A DNA stretch of 62,115 bases from Bacillota bacterium (lineage in GTDB: Bacteria; Bacillota; SHA-98; UBA4971): positions 1 to 62,115 of the forward strand of contig DUSX01000018.1 of the NCBI GenBank assembly GCA_012842395.1, read 5' to 3'. Every line of letters begins with the position of its first letter. Position 1 is the first letter of the stretch. The notes beneath the pieces were generated by a model, which did no database searches, was not told the DNA's origin, and saw only the letters and a program-made list of their open reading frames with translations. Positions 1-8,927 of this stretch are shown here, one piece after another. The position numbers and the translations under genes are program-made.

Positions 1-94
1 CATCAGCATGACACTCGACCGGTACTCGCATGTGACGCCTACCATGCAAGAAAATGCCGCCCAAGTCATGGGCGACATTCTCCACACGCGCTGA
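1..94 (+). CDS. Tyrosine recombinase/integrase, C-terminal fragment (5' cut by window edge)
   Basis: Reading from base 2, the last 30 codons end at TGA 92-94. They contain the motif LDRYSHVT, which is the catalytic-tyrosine segment of phage-type tyrosine integrases (family knowledge), followed by a short helical tail. Only this end is visible, so completeness and subfamily cannot be judged. The gene runs toward the 3' end of a tRNA-Leu gene 70 bases away, the usual position of an integrase beside its attachment site. It is probably the terminal gene of an integrated element lying to the left of the window. Confidence 0.75.
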   Translation, partial: ISMTLDRYSHVTPTMQENAAQVMGDILHTR

Positions 95-112
95 TTAGCA
101 ACTGATTAGCAA
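91..112. repeat. Perfect tandem 11-bp direct repeat after the integrase
   Basis: CTGATTAGCAA occurs twice back to back (91-101 and 102-112). The first copy contains the integrase stop codon. Short direct repeats beside an integrase gene are often arm-type binding sites, but this role is inferred from position only. Confidence 0.6.
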
Positions 113-164
113 GTGCCTCCCTGGAGTTCTCCAAACCCGCGCCAGATAAGGATCTGTACATAGT

Positions 165-252
165 TGGTGCCGAAGGGGGGAATCGAACCCCCATGGAGGG
201 TCACTCCGCGCGATTTTGAGTCGCGTGCGTCTGCCAGTTCCGCCACTTCGGC
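165..252 (-). tRNA. tRNA-Leu (anticodon CAA)
   Basis: The reverse strand folds as a class II tRNA. The acceptor stem is GCCGAAG/CTTCGGC, followed by the discriminator A and an encoded CCA (complement of 165-167). The anticodon stem is CGCGA/TCGCG with loop CTCAAAA, giving anticodon CAA. There is a long variable arm and a T-loop GGTTCGATTCC. The 3' end faces the integrase fragment, so this gene is the probable attachment site of the neighbouring element. Confidence 0.95.
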
Positions 253-470
253 ACCTAAACTTGCTCTTTGTGTGGTTGTCTCCGGAGGGTTTCCCGGCAC
301 GCCTGCTTAAGATCGCCGCCCCTGGACCTTCGCCTACCCCGGATTATACACCATCACTTGGCCTCGGGGCAAGTGGGGCCCCGGGCTCTCAGTCTTCCGG
401 TTCATCGATCTCCTGCCCCGCTAGGTTTCACGCGGATGCCAGTCTCCCCGTCTCCTGTGTGGCCGGTGGG

Positions 471-962
471 TTACTCGCGCGGGGTCTGGACTTCGGACAG
501 GTAAGCCCGGCGGCGCTCGATGCGCTCCAATTCCTTGAGTTTGTTAGCGAACCATGCCGTGTGAATGTCCTCGTCGATGAGGTTGGACCAGAGGGTTTCG
601 AAGAGGTCACGGTCGTGGCCCACCTTGAGGATGAGGTCCTTATAATCACGCATGGCTTTCTCCTCAAGGGAGATGTCCAGCTTCAGCAGTTCGATGAGGC
701 CGGCGGCACCTGACGCTTTGCCCACGACCATCCCCAACGCCGACGCCAGCACCTCGCCCATGAGGGTTGGAGCGCCGCCCAGACGAGTTATGGTCGCGCC
801 GATGTTGTCGACATGTCCCTGTTCGATGGCGGCCACTCGCTCAAGGACCTTGCGGCTATACATGTCCGGCGCAGCCTTGCTCTGTTCCGTGTACAACCTG
901 ACCTGCTGAGCTTCAAGGGAATAAAACCAGTTGAGCCGCACTATGAGCGCCTTCGTCTCCAC
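471..962 (-). CDS. Ferritin-like (rubrerythrin-type) four-helix protein
   Basis: This is a soluble protein of about 163 residues with no signal peptide. The pattern of carboxylates and histidines fits a di-iron four-helix bundle: a Glu in helix 1 (SLEAQQ), an ExxH in helix 2 (EQGH), a Glu in helix 3 (LEEKAM) and a second ExxH in helix 4 (EDIH). Members of this fold bind iron or manganese and act in oxidative-stress protection or metal handling; the substrate here is unknown. I chose the GTG at 962-960, preceded by GAGGTG. The frame stays open upstream to 1229, but that extension is low-complexity and looks non-coding. It stands alone, pointing toward the tRNA. Confidence 0.65.
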   Translation of the reverse strand: METKALIVRLNWFYSLEAQQVRLYTEQSKAAPDMYSRKVLERVAAIEQGHVDNIGATITRLGGAPTLMGEVLASALGMVVGKASGAAGLIELLKLDISLEEKAMRDYKDLILKVGHDRDLFETLWSNLIDEDIHTAWFANKLKELERIERRRAYLSEVQTPRE

Positions 963-2240
963 GCTCGACCGACACCTCGCGTTGCAGGCTCGCCGATCCC
1001 TAGCTAGTATTGGCATCCCAGGCCCACCATATGACCGAGGGTTCCCCCCGGGGACTCGTTGGTCGCGTATTCTTGCGCTGAGGCCCGGCACATTCGTCCT
1101 AGGCCGGTGGTGATTTGGGCGGGCGGCCACCCGACGACGAGCGTCACGCACTTGAGGCGGCGCCCGTCCCGCCGCTTGACTTTCTCCGAGCTCCTCGTTC
1201 CGTATGCCGCGCATACTCCGAGTGCACACTACTTTTGTGCAGTCGGACGCCCACCGGCGTTATCATTTTGCGTGGCCTGGAGCGGGGCGCGGCGGGCGGC
1301 CCGCGGTCGCGCGTTGCCCTCGGGCGGTGTCGTCGTCCGCGATCGTCGGGCACGCCGTCGTCCCCCACCGCCGTCTCACGTCGCGATCGCTCGGCGCGTT
1401 TCCGCGGCGCCACTACCGAGTCTCGTTACGATATTCGTGAATTCTGGTGGAATCCTGGCGCCGGTAGCAGGAATTGCGCGCTCGCTGGCGAACAGAAAAA
1501 CGCTGGAAGGCCTAGCCATAATCGTCTAGCTTGGCTTGAGTGCGCGTCCATCGCTCCGCGCCACAAGAGGATGACCTCCAAGTTGAGCTTAGGTTCGCAA
1601 AACTCGCACAACGGGTGCGCCGTCAGCAGTCGGTGGTGTATCGCCCGGGTGGGCGCTACGTTCCCGAGGATATCACCGTAGTCTGAAGCATTGCGGGGTC
1701 TGAAGCTTGAGCCTTTGACACCGCCACCGCGGTTTGCCGGCGCCGGTCTCGCGGTTCCTCGGCGCCGGCGGGGACGCGCCTTCCGAAACCCGGGAGCCTT
1801 TACAGAGCTTGCTTGTGTCTACATGGACATGGGCGTGCGCCGCCGGACCGGGCTCCGCGGCGCTGCGTTGCCAGCCGTTCTGAAGTCCACGCTTACCTAC
1901 GCACACGGCGCTGTGAGCTTTCGCCACCGCCTTTATCTTGAGGGGTCGAAAGGGCGTCGAATACGTCAAAGGTGTGGGGTTGCCGGGACTTGCACGGCGA
2001 ACGGCGGACGGCGAACAGCGGACGGGGCGCCGTGAGCTCAAGCGGGGAGCTCAAGTCGGGAGCTCGACTTCACCAGCCCGCGGGTCACGTGCCAAGGTCG
2101 AACGAGCCGCGCCGCAAGCGGCCGCCGCGCCGTCCGGGGGAGCCGACACCGGCAACGCTAGCCGGAGAACGCCCGCCCGCCGCAAGACACCGTGGCGTGG
2201 GCTCGGGGCGGCCTACGTAGTTTAGACAGGTTACGCGATT
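963..2240. other. 1.28-kb region without a convincing gene
   Basis: Several frames stay open because of high GC, but none has a good ribosome site, recognisable motifs or a normal residue composition. The right part (1976-2160) is a degenerate copy of the dispersed repeat family described elsewhere. I could not recognise RNase P, SRP, 6S or tmRNA landmarks. Confidence 0.5.
1976..2160 (+). repeat. Dispersed nested-inverted repeat, degenerate copy
   Basis: It starts with GGGGTTGCCGGGACTTGCAC and ends with CACCGGCAACGCT (2147-2159), matching the inner arms AGGGTTGCCGGTG and CACCGGCAACCCT of the family. The right core (CGAACGAGCCGCGCCGCAAG) is also recognisable. The middle has diverged and contains short GAGCTC and GGCGAAC repeats. 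Confidence 0.6.
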
Positions 2241-2252
2241 GGAGGAGTGGTA

Positions 2253-3317
2253 ATGGCGACACGGGATCTGGCTGACTTTCTGGCCGGTCTAGTCTCTGAG
2301 GCCGGTGTCTCGGGCCACGAGCGCGAGGTTGCCGAGGTCGCGAAGGCGCAGATGTCCGGGCTCTTTGACGAGGCCCGCCACGATGCCCTCGGGAACCTCA
2401 TCCTGCTCAAGCGAGGTATGGGGCGCGCTCCCCACCCTCGCGTGATGCTGGCCGCTCACATGGATGAGATCGGCCTCATGGTTACCAAGATCGAAGAGGA
2501 GGGATGCTTGCGCGTCACCGAGGTCGGCGGCATCGACAGACGGATCCTTCCCGGCCTCGAGGTGGTCGTTCACGGCCGGCGCGACCTCCCCGGAGTGGTG
2601 GGGGCGAAGCCGCCGCACGTGCAGGAGCCCGACGAGCGGAAGAAATCCGTGAAGTGGGAGGACCTTTTCATCGATGTCGCCCTGACCGCCGACGAAGCCC
2701 GCGAGCTCGTGCAGGTTGGCGACACGGCCACTTTCGCGACGCATCCGAGCCGGCTCAAGGGGCAACTCATGGCTGGCAAGGCCATGGACGATAGGGCGGG
2801 CGTGGCCGTCATGTTCGAGTGCCTTAAGGTGCTCGCCGACGCGCGCCACCACGCTGACGTTTATTGCGTCGCGACCGTCCAAGAGGAAGTCGGCCTGCGT
2901 GGCGCGATCACGAGCACGTACGGGATCGTCCCCGACATCGGCATAGCGGTCGACGTGGGGCACGGCGACATGCTCGGAGTGCCCGAATACGACACGCTTA
3001 CCCTCGGTAAAGGCCCGGCGATAGCCTTCGGACCGCAGGTCCACCCGGCTGTCTTCGCCAGGCTGAAAGAGATCGCCGACGACCTGGACATCGGCGTGCA
3101 GGTAGAGCCCAGCCCGTATCCGGGAGGCACCGACGCATTCGCGATTCAGGTCACCCGGGGCGGCATCCCGTCGGCCCTGATTTCCATCCCGCTGCGCTAC
3201 ATGCACACAGCTGTGGAAACCGTGTCGCTCGCCGACATCAAGAAGGCAGGGAGACTGCTGGCGGAGTTCGTCGTGCGGCTCGACAAGAAGTTTGTGGAGG
3301 GATTGACATGCTTCTAA
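2253..3317 (+). CDS. M42 family metallo-aminopeptidase 1
   Basis: This cytoplasmic zinc aminopeptidase of the M42 (glutamyl aminopeptidase/CelM, TET-forming) family has 354 residues, normal for the family. Expected metal and catalytic positions are visible: AAHMDEIG (His69), MDDRAG (Asp179), the QEEVG pair (Glu211/Glu212), the Asp of VDVGHG (Asp234) and RYMHT (His318). A PDZ-like insertion lies at about residues 75-165. The ATG at 2253 sits five bases after GGAGGAG; the GTG at 2247 overlaps that ribosome site and is less likely. It is the first gene of a three-gene M42 operon and overlaps the next by 10 bases. M42 enzymes trim short peptides; this context suggests peptide scavenging. Confidence 0.93.
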   Translation: MATRDLADFLAGLVSEAGVSGHEREVAEVAKAQMSGLFDEARHDALGNLILLKRGMGRAPHPRVMLAAHMDEIGLMVTKIEEEGCLRVTEVGGIDRRILPGLEVVVHGRRDLPGVVGAKPPHVQEPDERKKSVKWEDLFIDVALTADEARELVQVGDTATFATHPSRLKGQLMAGKAMDDRAGVAVMFECLKVLADARHHADVYCVATVQEEVGLRGAITSTYGIVPDIGIAVDVGHGDMLGVPEYDTLTLGKGPAIAFGPQVHPAVFARLKEIADDLDIGVQVEPSPYPGGTDAFAIQVTRGGIPSALISIPLRYMHTAVETVSLADIKKAGRLLAEFVVRLDKKFVEGLTCF

Positions 3318-4342
3318 AAGCCCTCACCGAGGCTTTCGGCGTGCCAGGGCAGGAACACGAGGTCCGCGACATCCTGCGTGATCATGTGCGACCTCACTGC
3401 GACGAGGTCGAGACCGACTCCATCGGGAACCTCATCGCCATAAAGCGCGGTGCCTCGAAAGACGGTCCGAAGGTCATGCTCGCCGCCCACATGGACGAGA
3501 TAGGATTGATGGTTACTTACATAGAGAAGTCCGGCGTGCTGCGGTTCTACCCTGTGGGCGGGATCGACCCACGGGTTCTAGTGTCCAAGCAGGTCCTCGT
3601 TGGGAGGGACCGCATTCCGGGGGTCATCGGAGCGAAGCCTATCCATCTCCAGAAGCGCGATGAATCTGAGAAGCCGTTCGAGCTGGAAGGCCTATACATA
3701 GACATCGGCGCGAAGGACAAGGACGAAGCGGAGAAGCTCGTCAAGCTCGGAGACGGAGTCATCTTCGCGACGCAGTACGCAGAGATCGGGTCCGGCCGCG
3801 CCAAGGCCAAGGCCTTCGACGATCGGGTCGGGTGCGCCGTGATCGCGGAGCTTCTCGCGAAGGACCGGCGTTGGGGTTTCACGCTGCAGGCCGTGTTCAC
3901 CGTCCAAGAGGAGGTGGGGGCGCGCGGTGCGCAGGTGGCCGCGTACGCGCTCGAGCCCGACCTAGCCGTCGCGCTCGAGGGCACGACGGCGTCCGACGTC
4001 CCCGGGTCGAAGGAGCATCTGTATTCCACGCGACTCGGCAAGGGCCCTGCTCTCACGCACACCGACGCGAGCCTCCTGGCGGACATGCGCATCGTACGGC
4101 GCCTCATGGAGGTCGCGGAGGCGCGGGGCATCCCGTTCCAGCTGAGGGAGCTTGCGGTTGGCGGCACCGACGCCGGCAGGATCCATCTCATCCGCGAAGG
4201 TATCCCGGCTGGGGTGGTGTCGGTCCCCACTAGGTACATACACTCGCCGGTTTCCATCATCGACAAGCAGGACTTCGAGCATACGCTCATGCTCATGGAA
4301 GCGTTCTTGGACAGCATTGACGAGAGGGGGCTGCCGTGTTGA
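3308..4342 (+). CDS. M42 family metallo-aminopeptidase 2
   Basis: This second M42 paralogue has 344 residues. It keeps AAHMDEIG (His61), FDDRVG, QEEVGARGA, GGTDA and RYIHS, so all metal ligands and the general base are in place. In place of the usual Asp in the aVDV motif it reads VALEGTT, that is, Glu as the ligand, a known variation between M42 subgroups that alters specificity. The ATG at 3308 lies inside the end of the previous gene, with GTGGAGGG just upstream, so translation is probably coupled. It overlaps gene 3 by a few bases. Adjacent paralogues raise the possibility of mixed TET particles, which is inference. Confidence 0.93.
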   Translation: MLLKALTEAFGVPGQEHEVRDILRDHVRPHCDEVETDSIGNLIAIKRGASKDGPKVMLAAHMDEIGLMVTYIEKSGVLRFYPVGGIDPRVLVSKQVLVGRDRIPGVIGAKPIHLQKRDESEKPFELEGLYIDIGAKDKDEAEKLVKLGDGVIFATQYAEIGSGRAKAKAFDDRVGCAVIAELLAKDRRWGFTLQAVFTVQEEVGARGAQVAAYALEPDLAVALEGTTASDVPGSKEHLYSTRLGKGPALTHTDASLLADMRIVRRLMEVAEARGIPFQLRELAVGGTDAGRIHLIREGIPAGVVSVPTRYIHSPVSIIDKQDFEHTLMLMEAFLDSIDERGLPC

Positions 4343-5346
4343 AAGAACTTCTGAAGAAGCTGGCCGAGGCGTACGGCCCGGCAGGCAATGAGGGTCCCGT
4401 GCGTGAGATCCTCCGCAAAGAGGTGGAGGGCCTTGCCGACGAGGTCAAGGTGGATGCCCTTGGAAACCTCATCGCGGCGAGGAGGGGCCCGGGGCCGCGC
4501 GTGCTGCTGGCAGCGCACATGGACGAGGTCGGAGTCATCGCGACCCACATCGACGAGAAAGGGTTCGTGAGGTTCTCGAACGTAGGGGGAGTCTCACCAT
4601 ACACGCTCCTCGGCGAGAGGGTCGTGTTCGAGAACGGCACGGTGGGGACGTTCGGCACCGAGAAGCTCGATGACATCAAAGACCTCAAGTTCGCCAAGAT
4701 GTTCATCGACATCGGCGCGACCGACGACAAGTCCGCGAAGGAGAAGGTCTCCGTCGGCGACATCGCCGGCTTCCAGCGTGACGCGCGCTTGGATCTCGGT
4801 GGACGCGTCATCGCCAAGTCCCTTGACGATCGGTCGGGGTGCGCCGTGCTCGTCCAGGTGCTGAGGGAACTCAAGGGAAGAGACATCCCGAACCAGGTTT
4901 ACGTGGTCTTCTCCGTGCAGGAGGAGGTGGGGACGCGCGGAGCCAAGACGGCGGCGTACGGCGTGAACCCAGACATCGGCATAGCCGTGGACGTGACGGG
5001 GACGGGTGACACACCCGAGGCGTACCCGATGGACGTCAGCCTTGGCAAGGGGCCCGCGATAAAGGTGAAGGACTCGTCGGTGATCACTCATCCGCGGCTT
5101 CGCCAGTTGATGGTGGATGCGGCGAGAGAGAAGGGGATCCCTTACCAGCTCGAGGTGCTCGAGCGTGGCGGCACTGATGCGGGGCCGATACATCTTACGC
5201 GCGAGGGTGTTCCGTCGGGAGCCATTTCCATACCCACGAGGTACATCCACACACCGTCGGAGATGGCAGACCTCTCTGATATCGAGAACGCCGTCAAACT
5301 CATCGTGGCTCTGCTTGAGAAACCGCTGGGTGAAAAGCTGCTCTAG
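4336..5346 (+). CDS. M42 family metallo-aminopeptidase 3
   Basis: This third M42 paralogue has 336 residues and ends the operon. Motifs are AAHMDEVG, LDDRSG, QEEVGTRGA, AVDVTGTGD, GGTDAGP and RYIHT, all compatible with an active dinuclear enzyme. The start is GTG 4336, overlapping the previous stop, with GAGAGGGGG upstream; TTG 4339 is an alternative. It differs enough from the other two copies to suggest separate substrate preference rather than recent duplication. No terminator with a T-run is seen after its stop. Confidence 0.92.
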   Translation: MLKELLKKLAEAYGPAGNEGPVREILRKEVEGLADEVKVDALGNLIAARRGPGPRVLLAAHMDEVGVIATHIDEKGFVRFSNVGGVSPYTLLGERVVFENGTVGTFGTEKLDDIKDLKFAKMFIDIGATDDKSAKEKVSVGDIAGFQRDARLDLGGRVIAKSLDDRSGCAVLVQVLRELKGRDIPNQVYVVFSVQEEVGTRGAKTAAYGVNPDIGIAVDVTGTGDTPEAYPMDVSLGKGPAIKVKDSSVITHPRLRQLMVDAAREKGIPYQLEVLERGGTDAGPIHLTREGVPSGAISIPTRYIHTPSEMADLSDIENAVKLIVALLEKPLGEKLL

Positions 5347-5740
5347 ACGCGGCACCAGGGTGTCACCGGTGATTGCCAGTCGTTGTCCGTCGCGCGCGTA
5401 GATACGCTCAGTAGGTGCGATCAAATCCGGCTGCTCTGATCCGGCTGCTCTGGCGGGCGGCCGGATTTTCGCGTCTCTCAGTCTCTCAGGTGAACGCTGG
5501 GCCCCGTAACCGCGGCGACTCCGGGACCCCGAACGTCTCCTGCTTCATGATCGGCGCCATTCCAAGACTCGATGGCTTCGAGCTGGAGCGGTGGCAACTC
5601 GCGGTGTCGCAACCGGGCGCACCGTGGGCCAACAGGGTCTACGTGCTGGAGATTATGAATATACTGTTGCCGGTAACAGGGGGTGAACCGCCTGTAGCGT
5701 CATCTCAGGCGGGTCAGAAGAGTGGGAGGGACTCTCCAGA
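5347..5740. other. Intergenic region with a 14-bp tandem duplication
   Basis: No gene is seen. ATCCGGCTGCTCTG is perfectly duplicated in tandem at 5425-5438 and 5439-5452. A TATACT (5660-5665) could be a -10 box for the downstream L,D-transpeptidase, but no good -35 is present. Confidence 0.4.
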
Positions 5741-7255
5741 GTGCGTCGTGGAACGTTTGTGCTGTGGCTGTGCGTGGCGCTCGGTATCGCGCCTTTTCTG
5801 TTCACGGGGGGGACGGAGGCTGCCGGCTCGCTGGCGCGGGCTTTGGCGTCAGGCTCCGTCCCCGCTTCTTCTTCACGCCAGGCAGTCTCCCGGTGCTTGG
5901 CCCGGGTCCATGTCCCGGTTTCGATGACGGATGAGGTTCCCTGCCCCGCTTCGGCCTCAGATTCGCTGCGGGTTTCGGCTTCAACTTCGGCTTCGGCCTG
6001 CGCTTTCGTTTCAGCGCGGGGCGCGACTGTGACGGCCGCGGATGTGTGGGCCGGGGGGAGCGCCGCCCTCGCTGTGAGCGTGCAGCCCACCGCGTGTGAC
6101 GGCACCGCCGTTCACGGCGGTGCGGCGCGGAACGACGATGCGGGCGGCGGGACGCACGGAACCGGTCAGGAAAGCGGCGAGCAATCGGGTTCGCGCTATC
6201 GGATAGTGATCAACATCCCGGCATACAGGCTCTCGCTGTTCCGCGGCGATGAGCTGGCAAAGGATTACCCGATAGCCGTGGGGAAGGCCGTTTCGCCGAG
6301 CCGCATCGGGAGGTGCGCCATCGTTCACAAGGCCGAGAATCCCACGTGGTTCCCCCCGGACGGGGGCCCGCCAGTGCCTCCCGGGCCCAACAACCCGGTC
6401 GGATCGCGTTGGATGGGTTTGAGCTGGCCTGGGTACGGTATCCACGGGACGAACAATCCCGCGTCCATCGGGAAGGCGGTGAGCCTGGGTTGTATCCGCA
6501 TGCGTGATGAGGACGCGCGGGAGCTGTACGATATCGTGCCCATTGGCACGGAGGTCGAGTTCGTGTATAGAACGATCGAGGTTAGCCCCGGGAACGAATG
6601 GCCAGGATTCCTCGGCGCACGCATCACGGTCCATCCCGATGTTTACAAGCGCGGCACGAACACCTTTCAGAACGCCGTCGCGGCCCTGGAAGCTGCGATG
6701 CCCCAGCCTGCGCCCAATGTGGACGAAGAGACTCTCAGGGCGATCGTCGCTGCGGCCAGAGGAAAGCCGGAGCCTGTGCCCTGGATCCCGCGCGTCGAGG
6801 TGGACGGACGGGCCCTTGGGGCGAAGGCGGCTCGCATTGACGCGTCCGGCAATGTGCTGGTATCAGTGCGTTCCGTAGCTGACGCGCTGCGGTTCTACGT
6901 TCACTGGGACCCGGCGCGGCGCCTGGCCGTGATCGGCGGGGTGCTCCCCGTGCCATGCGTCGTGGAGTCGGGAACGGCCTACGTGTCCGTCCGCGACCTG
7001 CAGCGGGTCCTCTTCACGATGCTCGTCCATTGGGACCCGCAAAGCCTCGTGCTGGCAATTGACACGCGTCCTCAGCCTTCGTCTTCGGCCCTGTCTTCGT
7101 CTTCGTCTTCGTCCATTGTCGCGCCCTCGCTCCTATTCGCGTCTCCATCCGAAACAGGGTGTGGAGGCGCGCCCGCGCCCCCACCCCACGTCTCGGTCCT
7201 CGCCTTCCCGCGGGCGGAGACAGGCGCGCCGCCATCGCTGCCATCGGCCGGGTAG
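5741..7255 (+). CDS. Secreted L,D-transpeptidase (YkuD) with copper-amine-oxidase-like C-terminal domain
   Basis: The 504-residue product has a signal peptide (residues 1-28, hydrophobic run LWLCVALGIAPFLF). A Ser/Ala-rich low-complexity stretch (about 45-100) follows. The YkuD catalytic domain (about 145-285) has YGIHGT (His235) and SLGCIRM (Cys251), the catalytic pair that makes L,D-crosslinks or attaches proteins in peptidoglycan. Residues 340-430 resemble the copper amine oxidase N-terminal-like wall-associated domain (VSVRSVADAL and a second similar repeat). The tail is a Ser-rich linker encoded by TCTTCG repeats. The start is GTG 5741, behind GGGAGGG. It acts outside the cytoplasmic membrane on the cell wall. 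Confidence 0.88.
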   Translation: MRRGTFVLWLCVALGIAPFLFTGGTEAAGSLARALASGSVPASSSRQAVSRCLARVHVPVSMTDEVPCPASASDSLRVSASTSASACAFVSARGATVTAADVWAGGSAALAVSVQPTACDGTAVHGGAARNDDAGGGTHGTGQESGEQSGSRYRIVINIPAYRLSLFRGDELAKDYPIAVGKAVSPSRIGRCAIVHKAENPTWFPPDGGPPVPPGPNNPVGSRWMGLSWPGYGIHGTNNPASIGKAVSLGCIRMRDEDARELYDIVPIGTEVEFVYRTIEVSPGNEWPGFLGARITVHPDVYKRGTNTFQNAVAALEAAMPQPAPNVDEETLRAIVAAARGKPEPVPWIPRVEVDGRALGAKAARIDASGNVLVSVRSVADALRFYVHWDPARRLAVIGGVLPVPCVVESGTAYVSVRDLQRVLFTMLVHWDPQSLVLAIDTRPQPSSSALSSSSSSSIVAPSLLFASPSETGCGGAPAPPPHVSVLAFPRAETGAPPSLPSAG

Positions 7256-7601
7256 CCCGGCCTCTGCCTCAACCCGCGCGGTGACGGTCGTGCCCGCGCC
7301 CGTGCCCGTTCACATCGCCGCCCGCGCGTGCCCTGCGCTCCGCCGAACGAGTATGGAGACGGCGCCGGACCAACATTCACCGAAAACACCGCTAGATGCC
7401 GACAAGTCCATCAATTACATAAAGGTGTGCGGCGTGTTGCGTTGAATGTCAACCTAGAGCAGGCGATCCGTAGCAGGGAGTTTTCCGACGTTAGCCGGCA
7501 TTGCCCGGCATCGTGATCATTCGGTCGTTCGCCTTTGAGCCGTCACCGATACTCGTGGCGTAATCCACATGGTGTAATCCATGCGAGGAGGGGGCACATC
7601 C
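7256..7601. other. Intergenic region before the SLH gene
   Basis: No gene is recognised. The ribosome site GAGGAGGGGG (7584-7593) for the downstream TTG start is its only clear signal. A short imperfect palindrome TTGAATGTCAA lies at about 7442-7452. Confidence 0.35.
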
Positions 7602-8927
7602 TTGAGATCTGCTCAGAATGGACTCGTTGTGACACGGCCGCGTGCCGTCGCACGTCTTGCTGTTGTAGCGCTTGCGGGAGTCGAGATGCTTGCGATGGTC
7701 GCAGTAACGCTCGTGGTGACGTCGTTGCTCGCGCCGGTGTGCGCGCTGGCCGCACCGTCGACCGCGGCTCCGACGACCGCCGCGACCGCGGCGCACGGCG
7801 CCTCGGGGGGCGCGGCCGACCGTTTGAAGGACATCGAGCTTTCGTGGGCGCACGACGCCATCGCGTCCCTGATTGATGAGGGCATCATATCCGGCTACCC
7901 GGACGGAACCTTCAAGCCTGAGAATCCTGTCACGCGCGCGGAGTTCGCGAAGATAGTAGCAAGGGCTTTTGCCATCCGTCCCACCGGCGAGCCAAGGTTC
8001 AGCGACATCAAGAACAACTGGGCGCAGGCGTACATCACGGCTCTCACCGAGGCCGGCATCGTCTCAGGCTACCCAGACGGCACGTTCAAGCCGGACAGGC
8101 ACATTACGCGCGCGGAGATGGTGACGATGCTCGTGCGCGTGGTGAAACTCGCGGACAAGATGGATTCGCTCGACCAGCCCGAGCCCAGCTTCACCGACAT
8201 CACCCCGGGCCACTGGGCGTTCCGGGCTGTTGAGACCGCGCACGCTCTCGGCATCCTTCCCGTCCATTTCGGCGTGGTGTTTGAGCCTGATACTGCTACT
8301 ACGAGAGCTGAGACCGCATGGATGGTGAAGTCCCTTATAGACATCAAGATCACCCAAGGCAAGCTGGCCGGCGTGGACACACAGCAGGGCACGCTCACGG
8401 TGACCACCCCCGGCGGGAGCGAGCAGACCGTGACCTGCGGCCTTGACACGCAGATATACAGGAACAGCGTGGCGACCAGCCTGGACAAGCTCCTGCGAGG
8501 CGACGACGTCTACGTGGTGTCCGACGCGGCGGGCGAACCCAAGTTCATCAAGGCGAGCGGCCTCGTTACAAAGGACGACGTGACAGCGAAAGTAAGCATT
8601 CTCTCCAAGGGCACACTCGCACCATCGGACGTGGAAGCGCTCGCCCGGGGCGACTGGAACGCGGTCAAGCAAGGCCTGCAACCGAGGCTCATCGAACGGC
8701 TCACGGAGACCGGCCTGACTGAGGAAGAGGCGACGAGCCTGGTCAGCCAAAACTGGACCCAGCTCGGTGATCTCGCGAAAAAGCGCCTTGCCGACGCGCT
8801 CTCGGCCGAACTCGGGATATCGTCGGACCTCGTAGCGGCCCTGCTCAGTCAAGATTGGAAGCTTGCCAAAACCTATGGGGAGATCGAGGTGGCCCAGTAC
8901 TTGCTGGGGCGAATACTTAACCTCTAG
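7602..8927 (+). CDS. S-layer-homology (SLH) domain surface protein
   Basis: This is an exported protein of about 442 residues. A signal peptide (about residues 12-50) is followed by three SLH modules (about 70-120, 130-180 and 195-245). Each has the W/A...GI-SGYPDGTFKP...TRAE pattern; the third is divergent (VVFEPDTATTRAE). SLH triplets bind pyruvylated wall polymers and anchor proteins to peptidoglycan. The C-terminal 190 residues form a small beta-rich part followed by helices with repeated TEEEATSLVSQNW-like segments, which I do not recognise. There is no barrel or other catalytic domain. I prefer TTG 7602, eight bases after GGAGGGGG; the ATG at 7581 would put the ribosome site inside the gene. 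Confidence 0.88.
   Translation: MRSAQNGLVVTRPRAVARLAVVALAGVEMLAMVAVTLVVTSLLAPVCALAAPSTAAPTTAATAAHGASGGAADRLKDIELSWAHDAIASLIDEGIISGYPDGTFKPENPVTRAEFAKIVARAFAIRPTGEPRFSDIKNNWAQAYITALTEAGIVSGYPDGTFKPDRHITRAEMVTMLVRVVKLADKMDSLDQPEPSFTDITPGHWAFRAVETAHALGILPVHFGVVFEPDTATTRAETAWMVKSLIDIKITQGKLAGVDTQQGTLTVTTPGGSEQTVTCGLDTQIYRNSVATSLDKLLRGDDVYVVSDAAGEPKFIKASGLVTKDDVTAKVSILSKGTLAPSDVEALARGDWNAVKQGLQPRLIERLTETGLTEEEATSLVSQNWTQLGDLAKKRLADALSAELGISSDLVAALLSQDWKLAKTYGEIEVAQYLLGRILNL

Noticed and set aside
1466-1500. Possible reversed outer arm of the dispersed repeat (CAGGAATTGCGCGCT)
   Set aside because: Only about 15 bases match and no other part of the element is nearby; likely chance.
1115-1681. 188-codon plus-strand frame in the silent region
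   Set aside because: Arg/Pro/Ser-rich, no ribosome site, overlapped by equally long frames in other phases.
7074-7115. TCTTCG repeats as a phase-variation tract
   Set aside because: The unit is a multiple of three and lies in a Ser-rich tail, so length changes would not switch the frame.
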